Source: Lantana camara | Taxonomy: Eukaryota > Streptophyta > Magnoliopsida > Lamiales > Verbenaceae | Length of the DNA stretch: 64,000 bases | Assembly (NCBI GenBank): GCA_037501455.1 | Contig: CM074865.1 | Coordinates: 39,538,501-39,602,500, forward strand | Direction of reading: 5' to 3' | In this document: one piece after another, positions 57,501 through 64,000 of the stretch | Layout: each line of letters begins with the position of its first letter | How positions within the stretch are numbered: position 1 is the stretch's first letter | Position numbers and translations under genes: made by a program | The notes under the pieces: model-generated | What the model saw: only the letters and a program-made list of their open reading frames with translations | What the model was told of the DNA's origin: nothing | Databases searched by the model: none

Positions 57501-57965
57501 TTATTGAACCCGAATTTTTGTTACGAGTTCAACGAAGTTGACGGAACTCTATTGCGAGTTCCATAGCTCAAGATATCACATACGGAACCAAGGGTGTGCT
57601 AATTGCTCGTTAGCCCCCGATTTGGATTCCAAGAAAAAAATAAATTCAAAACTCAATTAAATGAATCCAAAAACATGAAACGAGCATAAATACACATTTA
57701 TAACGCATATATCTCCAACATATTAAATTTCCACGAATTTTCGAATTCAAATCATATAAAAACGATATGCAAACAAATCACACATGCGCAAGTAGTTCAA
57801 GTAGTCGTATAAATTCCAATTCAAATATTTCATATATTTTAATTAATCACATACTTAACAATCATATAATAAAATTAATTAAATAAAACACATATAACCA
57901 ATTAATTCACACAAGCAGATAAACACATACGTCATTCTAAAATATGGAAAAGCTGGGGCGTTACA
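54537..57965 (-). mobile_element. E3 3' LTR (reverse orientation)
   Basis: 3429 bp. On the minus strand it runs TGTAACGCCCC (57965) to GAGTGCTACA (54537). It is close to the E5 LTR: the GGGCCCAGGGACTTGG island near 55450, the AGTC hairpin (54953-54969), GCTAGGTGGG (54914-54905) facing CCCGCCTAGC (54661-54652), an AAG|GTAAGC donor near 57174 and GC-core hairpins (56631-56724). The ORF at 54889-55143 and others here are shared LTR sequence. Confidence 0.92.
56631..56724 (-). repeat. GC-core hairpin array (E3 LTR)
   Basis: Three hairpins. Read on the minus strand the centres are GGGG: AGAATCC / GGATTCT (56631-56652), AAATCCAT / GTGGATTT (56673-56692) and AAATCCAC / GTGGATTT (56705-56724). E5 has two at the same place. 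Confidence 0.85.
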
Positions 57966-57999
57966 AACTCTCCCCCTTAAAAAAATCCGTCCTCGGATT
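57966..57999 (-). promoter_or_regulatory. E3 polypurine tract and 3' hairpin
   Basis: On the minus strand AATCCG-AGGA-CGGATT (57999-57984) precedes TTTTTAAGGGGGAGAG, which abuts the LTR. Confidence 0.88.
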
Positions 58000-58022
58000 C
58001 ACTACTCGACCGAACACACAAT

Positions 58023-58128
58023 GAGAGATTCCTCGTCTCTCATAAACAACAAGGAGAGAGAGCCCCGTCTCTCGAGCAACAATGAGAGAACCCCTTCTCC
58101 CGCAAGCAAAGAGAGCACCCCGTCTCTC
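58023..58128 (-). repeat. GAGAGACGGGG-TCTCTC hairpin repeat array (E3)
   Basis: Four degraded copies of the unit seen in E1 and E5, in reverse orientation. Confidence 0.8.
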
Positions 58129-60834
58129 AAACAAAACAAAGCAAGGAAGTCTCCAATACTCCCGAGCAACATAACGCAAAACCATAATTAAAGGCATGTA
58201 ATAGATATCATCCACGTTGATTATCAATTACTCCAAGTAGTTTAACATGATAAGGAATCAAACGACATAGCATAAAAATTATTTAAATTAAATTTGCATG
58301 GATGCATGTATCATGGATGCTTCATGTACCGTTCATCGTAGTTGCATAATTTAGAATTGTGGGCGTTGTTGTCTAATGCATGATCTGCCCCGAAAGTTAG
58401 CTCAACGCTTGCCTTGTCTTTAAGCTCTTCAGGGTACCCCGGTGAAGCAATGATAGATCCTCTAAGGATCTTATTCTTTATTCCCTTCTGACTTGTACTG
58501 CTTCTAATCTTCTGATTTGGTCATTCCTTAATCCCTATAAGTTTCCTTCAGTCAGACCAACTCTTTAAGCAACCGACCTTTGATCTTCCCGTATTCCATT
58601 GGATCATCCGTCCCAAAGTCAGGTCCATAGCTGCAATCTTTACTCATCTCAAATCCTAACATGTCATCGAAGATAACTACCCTTGGCGACCTTGAAAGTT
58701 CATTCCCGATCGTGAAATATTTGTTATTAACATGGATCTTTTTCCCCTCTTCTGTTTAGGTTATCCCTCCACTCTCTTTAAACCTTTCAGATTATATTCG
58801 GTATTCGGCCCCTACAACTCTTTAATTGAAGGTAGGATGTTCTTGAAGATTCTTGAAGTTTGATTTAAATTTCCCAATGTTTTTCCTTGCCAATTTTGTC
58901 TCTTCTTAAATCTCTTTCCAAACTCATTGAACCAAGCTTTATTGACAGCATCCCTTTCTATGATAACTTGAATTGGTTCCCTCTTGATAACTCAACTTAG
59001 GAGTTTCTCTAAACTCCTTCATAACTCCTTTATCTCCAAATCAAACTTACATACGTAGAAAGATTCAACGAACTATCTTCTCTACTCCCCGTGAAAATCT
59101 TCAACCCTAATTTAATGGCTTAGCTCACACTTTAATGGTTAACCCTTACAATCGTCTTATTCATCACCGCTCACCACCATAAAATTCCAAGATCCTCCCT
59201 AATTGAATTTCCATTATTTCTACTAATTATTTCTTCTGCCACGACCTCAAGTTTCAAATTTTCCTCTTGGTCATGCTCTCCCCCTTAAAATTTCTGTTGT
59301 TACACATTGAACTCCATCGATTCTTCTTGCATCAAAATTCTTGATGGAAAATGTTCATCAGGGAGGATTTTAACTGTCATAGCAACCCAAAGATTTTGCC
59401 TTTCAACTTTCCTCCAATCCTCTTGATAATCTAAACCCCCTTCTCTATTCTTTTTTGATCCGAACACCTCGAAGCTAACCTTAGTCTCGCTTTTCTTACT
59501 AAAACTTCGTTTCCACCAACTTATACTTTACTTGAAGTTCTTTATTTCCCGAAATCATCTTCCTCGTGATGTCCAACTGCATTATTCTTCCAGTCTTAAT
59601 TCAAATGTGGCGCGGTTGAAATGATGCTTGATAGATGAGCTGAAGAAACTTCCTATCAAATAAACAGTAAAATACATGTCGGGTTAAGATGTCAATGCAC
59701 GTGGCCCACTTGTAACAATTGAATATGCAACACCTTAGAGCAACAAAATCAAATAAAAATGCACGCACAAGTATAGGTAAGGAAAATTAAATAATTTGAT
59801 GGGAAGTATGATGCACGTGCCATGAATGCTTTGGAACCTGTCACCAATATAGTAAGCTGTTAGCTCAGTAGCTTGTCCTCGTTTCTTCACTCATGAGCTT
59901 ACTTTGATTTGCTCATCATTCCTTGTCTTCCCCATGGTCTTCAAGATTTCCATGAGTCCTTGTGCATCAATTTATACCATTCACGGTCCGGGATTGTAAT
60001 TTCTTGATCCCTAAATTCTTCTACATCCACGGAATTAACATCCGAATTTCTCCCCTAGAATCAACCCTTCAATATTGCCCGAACTCTCTTACAAAATTAA
60101 CCCCGATTGTGGTTCCGAATCCTACTTCGAATCATCACCTCTTGAGGACATAATTTCTTTCCATAGGGCCTTTGCCTTTCTTTATCATTTCCATTTGTTG
60201 CTCCATATCTCCCATTTCAACCTCACAACTCGATAATTCATACTGCATCAAAGGAATGAACTCAAATCCCATTCATAACATTGTTACCTTCCGCGAGCAT
60301 GCATTTACTACGTTGCTTGAATCATTCCAATCTCTTCCCGCTTTTCCATCTTAGTTGAATTCCAGAGCTCCCGGACTCACTGCTTCCCGATCTTGACCTC
60401 TCCAACCTCTTTTCTAGCCCTTAGGTTTATTTAGAAATCCTTCTTTGATGACTCTTGATGCTTAATTCCCACTGAATGTGTTTTAGCTTGAATCTTCACA
60501 ATCCTCACTCAACTGTTATCTTATCAAGTATCTCTCTACCATTGTATCTCTAAAGTGGAACCTCCCATTCCGGATCCTAACCCTAGAACTTTAGCTCCAT
60601 CTATCAAGCCACGCACCTCGAATTCTCTATATTTTTCCCCAGTGCATCTTTCTTATCTTTTGTGCATCAGAAAGAACTTGTAATAGATCGTTGCTATCGT
60701 GGAACTTGGCCGTGGTTTGATATTTTCTTCATAACCTATAAATCATCACTCATTTCAAGGATATATACATGCTTTTAGGGCATGCTCGTATCACATATTC
60801 AACACGAAAGGCACGGATTCAATGTAAGAATACA

Positions 60835-63818
60835 TCAGAATCTGATTCCTTTGGACCGGATACCATTCGACCAGACCCATTTCATCTCAAAAAGGAGCCA
60901 AGCCTCTCTCTCTCCCCATTCCCACGTTCCAGCCTTGGCAAGGAAGAGAGGAAGAGAGTTTTCCTCTTTTGCACCTATGTCTTTGAGCTCAAGCTTCCGG
61001 TGATCCGACCATCCGATCAACGACCCAAGGTAAGATTTGTGACCCTTTGATTACGTGCTTCGATTTAATATCCCTTTCGAACCTTGGATATGTGTTAATT
61101 GTCAATTTGGGGAAGATGATGAATAGTACTAGGTTCGGGTTTTGGGTGTTTGGGCTCGTTTTGGGAGTTCTTATGTGCAAATATGTGACCTACGTGTTAT
61201 ATATGCTTCGTGGTATGAATTTCGTGTGATTTGGTGTTGCATGGGTTTGTGTGAGATTGGGGTTTGTTCCCATTTCGGCCATTGTTACTATTCAAGCATT
61301 TTTCTCATAGACGGTATCCAAACGCCCGTTTCGTGCCTCAATTCATTTCCCAAACGCCCGTTTGGGCACCCCCTGTTTTCACCTGAGAGCTTTCACACGC
61401 CGGTTTCTGCTTTCAGTTCAATTTTCAAATGCCCGTTTCTCTCTCATATGAGCTCCAATTGACCTGATTTTTGAACCATTGGAAACCTCTTGAAGTCTAG
61501 AACAACCTCAATATCGTTTCTAGTTTGTGAGATATAATCGATTCATTTTGGTGTCGCCATTTTTTTGAAACTCTGCGATCACCAAACTTCGAGCCTATGC
61601 CATTTCCTCCTCAATTTGAACTAGAATTCGAGCCATATATCATTTTAAAGGTATATTTGTATAGTTTCATACCCAAGAAAAAAAACTCAATTCCCACTTC
61701 TCAAACTCAAGATATTCCAGTTTTCGTACGGCCTACGCGCTTTGGAAAATTTCCAGCTTTTGCCCAATTTCGCTCAAAACCACTTTTCGTGTTCTTCTTC
61801 CACTTTTCTTGTACCTTTCCGACCCTGAGCTTGTTCCTAACTTGTTATAACATGTTTATGTGTTGATATTTGTTCTATTTATGCATGAATTGGTTAGTAT
61901 GCATTCATGCACACCTTGTTTGCTCTTGATTAGATTAATTGGATACTTGAGTGTTTTCTAAGCATGATTATGACTCCATTACATTGTGAGACGCATACGT
62001 TTGCATGAATTTGATTTGTATATGAACTTCGCCTACCTATTTGCATTCTTTAAATGTGTAAACGTAAGCCGTGCGTCAATGTGGTTCATTTGGAGTCTAA
62101 GCTTTGTGTTTTGTCTTCAGTTGGTTCAGGTGCACCCGGGGTGGTGTTTCATGGTCCGTTCTGATTCCGGGGTGATCGTTTGTCCGGTTTTAGTTTCTTA
62201 GATGTAAGGTGAGGTTTAGGTTTGTTTCTTTTAGTTAATGCGACCTACAACCGTATATGCTCGTTTTCAAGCCCACATGCGAATATATACTATATGTATA
62301 TTAAATATGTGTCTTATGATATGTTATGAATCTTGTTAATTAGGTTTGATATGAATTCTTCTGAAATTATACGTATGGGCGTATATAAGCTTAAAATGGT
62401 TTTGGAACGAGGCTATGCTCCAAATCGTGTCGTGTCAAGCGAACTATGGATCTCCTTCAACATATTATGAATTTGGAAGACACGGAGAGGTACGTGTATA
62501 GCATATGCCGAATTACACAGTAAGGTATGTTTCTTATGGTAGGTTTCTTAAGGTATGAATCGTATGTTTCTAGGTTTTGCGAGTTAGGTATGTTTTATAT
62601 GAATCTAAGAATCCATTTGAATCTACTTGAATCCCTGGGCCCCGGAGGTATGGGTAAGGGAGACCCTGTGCGGCTGTTGGGGTTGCCGGTTATCACCCCT
62701 GTGCACACACTCCTTTGAAGTATCTACGCACGACTCTTAGGGAGATGGAGAAGGCGTGGTGCTTTGAGCCTTCGGCTGAGGCCGGAGAAGGTACGTTGTG
62801 GGCTCACGACCACACGTATATTGAGTTGGAAGATATGGGCCCATAACCCTCGTGTAGACTTCCAAAGAAGGTTGGAATACAGGAATTTGAATCTATAAAT
62901 CTATGAATCCTAGGAATTTTATGAGTTTATGCTTCCTTTCGAATCTTTTGAGTCTTTTGATTAAGCAGTAAGGTGGGAGACCCGTACTCGCCGGGTATTT
63001 GAATTCTTTTGTTATGTTGATTATGAAATGGGATAGGAGAGTTTGTTTTCAATATAGATTTCTATGCTAAGTTATGACTCGGTCTGAATATATTTGAATC
63101 CCTATGAGTTTTATATGAAACCATATGCATTTTTGAATCTATGAATCCTCACGAGTTTTCACACTTAAGAGTTTATGAATATATGTATAAGTATGAGTTC
63201 TTTTGGAAAATGGCTTTGGTATGTAAAACCCTATCCCCCGGTTCATAGTCTTTTGTTTGATACGTGCTTTGCTCTATATGTATATATGTGTTGGTGTACG
63301 TTAGCCCCTCACTCAGTCGAGTTGTAGACTGACCCTCTCCCTCCCCAATCTTTTAGTGTGTAAGTCTGCTTTGGAGTTTAGAGCTAGGCGGAGTTGAGTC
63401 AAGTCTTTTGAGTTGGTCGGCCTGAGTTAGTTTAGCCTGCATTTACATTTGTATTATTTGAATTCGGATCAATATGTGAGATTTGTATACGTATGCTTAT
63501 GCTATTGTTATTTGAATTGTCCTTGTTAGGTTTTATAATTTGTTTAAAAGAGGCCTGAGGAGCCCAAGTCTGTTTGCGAGCCGTGTGTTTAATTTCTGTA
63601 GGCCCGTGGCCAATGCATGTGTTTGATCTTTAGTCTTCCGTTGTACTCTGCTTTGTTGGTTGGTTTTGCTTGACAGGGTCTACGTTCCGCCTAGCTTAGT
63701 TGTTTGTTTTGTTTGTCTCCCGTTCGCTACAGTTTGATCCGGGTGCGGACCCTCCATTTCGTTGCTTGGGTTGGATCGTAGTGCGGGGGATGTGGTGCCT
63801 CACATGCGGGGTGCTACA
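60835..63818 (+). mobile_element. E6: 5'-truncated gypsy-type LTR
   Basis: It ends GGGATGTGGTGCCTCACATGC...GTGCTACA like the E1 LTR, and carries the family landmarks: a CT-rich stretch (60903-60920), AAG|GTAAGA at 61030, GC-core hairpins (61320-61439), a GGGCCCCGG island near 62638, the AGTC hairpin (63313-63332) and the 11-bp pair AGCTAGGCGGA / TCCGCCTAGCT (63382-63392 / 63686-63696). No TGTAAC start is present; the left edge against E3 is approximate. It is a truncated solo LTR or an end of a rearranged element. Confidence 0.75.
61320..61439 (+). repeat. GC-core hairpins (E6 LTR)
   Basis: AAAC-GCCC-GTTT (61320-61331), CCCAAAC / GTTTGGG around GCCC (61349-61366), and a weaker AAAT-GCCC-GTTT near 61428. 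Here the centre is GCCC. Confidence 0.75.
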
Positions 63819-64000
63819 AAAAGAATGTACACAAAGGTCCCCTCCCGGGGACGAACTTGCAGAATGTTTCTGCAAAAAAGTCCCCGGCCGGGGACTTCTT
63901 CTTTGCAAATTCTCCTCGCCCGGGGAGAAACGAACAGCAGCAACGTACAACAGTTTAAGCAGAGGAAAAATACAACAAACAGGGGAGACATAGCAGCAGA
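63819..64000 (-). mobile_element. E7: fragment of another LTR with GC-core hairpins
   Basis: Sequence beyond the E6 end. It holds GTCCCC-TCCC-GGGGAC (63837-63852), TTGCAGAA-TGT-TTCTGCAA (63857-63875), the 20-base perfect palindrome with arms AAGTCCCC / GGGGACTT around GGCC (63878-63897), and TTCTCCTC / GGGGAGAA around GCCC (63910-63929). The first of these begins inside the window's last E6-adjacent bases. By analogy it is the hairpin array of a further LTR, probably on the minus strand. The ORFs across it are in low-complexity sequence. Confidence 0.55.

Larger units (their letters stand above)
57966..60830 (-). mobile_element. E3 internal region, non-coding, 5' truncated
   Basis: Reverse-oriented sequence homologous to the E1 and E5 internal regions, including the internal PPT-like block (59274-59289 on the + strand as CTCTCCCCCTTAAAA) and the GGCCGTGGTTTGAT block at 60708-60721. 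Similarity to the reverse of E1 can be followed to about 60825 (ATTCAACACGAAAGGCAC), after which the PBS and 5' LTR are missing. No coding domain is visible; ORFs at 59962 and 60172 have no family features. Confidence 0.75.

Overview
This window is angiosperm-like repetitive DNA made almost entirely of nested LTR retrotransposons. I see no host protein gene, tRNA or rRNA. The evidence for a plant is Ty1/copia and Tekay/Del-like Ty3/gypsy (chromovirus) polyproteins, primer-binding sites matching the 3' end of plant initiator tRNA-Met (TGGTATCAGAGC), LTRs of 2.9-4.1 kb, and 5-bp target-site duplications (TSDs). I cannot name the species.

Layout. E1 (1-8484, + strand) is a gypsy-type element whose left LTR is cut by the window start; its internal region is non-coding. 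8485-8682 and 52984-54536 are two halves of an old decayed copia element on the minus strand (C2). C2 was split by E2 (8683-52983, TSD TGCAC), a degenerate gypsy element. E2 later received four insertions: a solo LTR (10686-13593, TSD CCGCA), a near-intact copia on the minus strand (C1, 14357-24422, TSD CTGAC/TTGAC), a non-coding gypsy-type element (E5, 26926-36561, TSD ACTAC) and a structurally intact Tekay-like element (E4, 39221-51684, TSD ACAAC). Each E2 LTR shows the empty site of insertions found only in the other LTR. After C2 come a minus-strand relative of E5 (E3, 54537 to about 60830), a 5'-truncated LTR (E6, about 60835-63818) and the start of a further LTR fragment, probably minus strand (E7, 63819-64000).

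Coding capacity. E4 is the only element with an uninterrupted gag-pol polyprotein (about 1469 aa: two zinc knuckles, protease, RT, RNase H, integrase, chromodomain-like tail). It also has an intact extra 251-aa ORF upstream of gag with a coiled coil and an acidic tail. C1 encodes a full copia set broken by one frameshift and one stop. E2 keeps a gag pseudogene and a scrap of RT. E1, E3 and E5 carry no recognisable protein and look non-autonomous.

The most unusual signal is non-coding. The long LTRs share a set of apparent RNA structures whose stems change together between families while loops or spacing stay fixed: (1) arrays of short hairpins with G/C-only four-base centres, mostly GGGG or GGGC, including three tandem 82-bp units in the solo LTR; (2) a hairpin with an AGGA loop directly upstream of the polypurine tract in five elements, including intact E4; (3) an AGTC-N5-GACT hairpin just before a putative 3' splice site; (4) a long-range GCTAGGCGG / CCGCCTAGC pairing; (5) two hairpins near the LTR 5' end; (6) a helix enclosing a conserved GGARGCAYGGGCYGA-like core. 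With conserved AAG|GTAAGN 5' splice-site-like sequences they suggest that these LTRs produce a spliced, heavily structured leader RNA. That is inference from sequence only.
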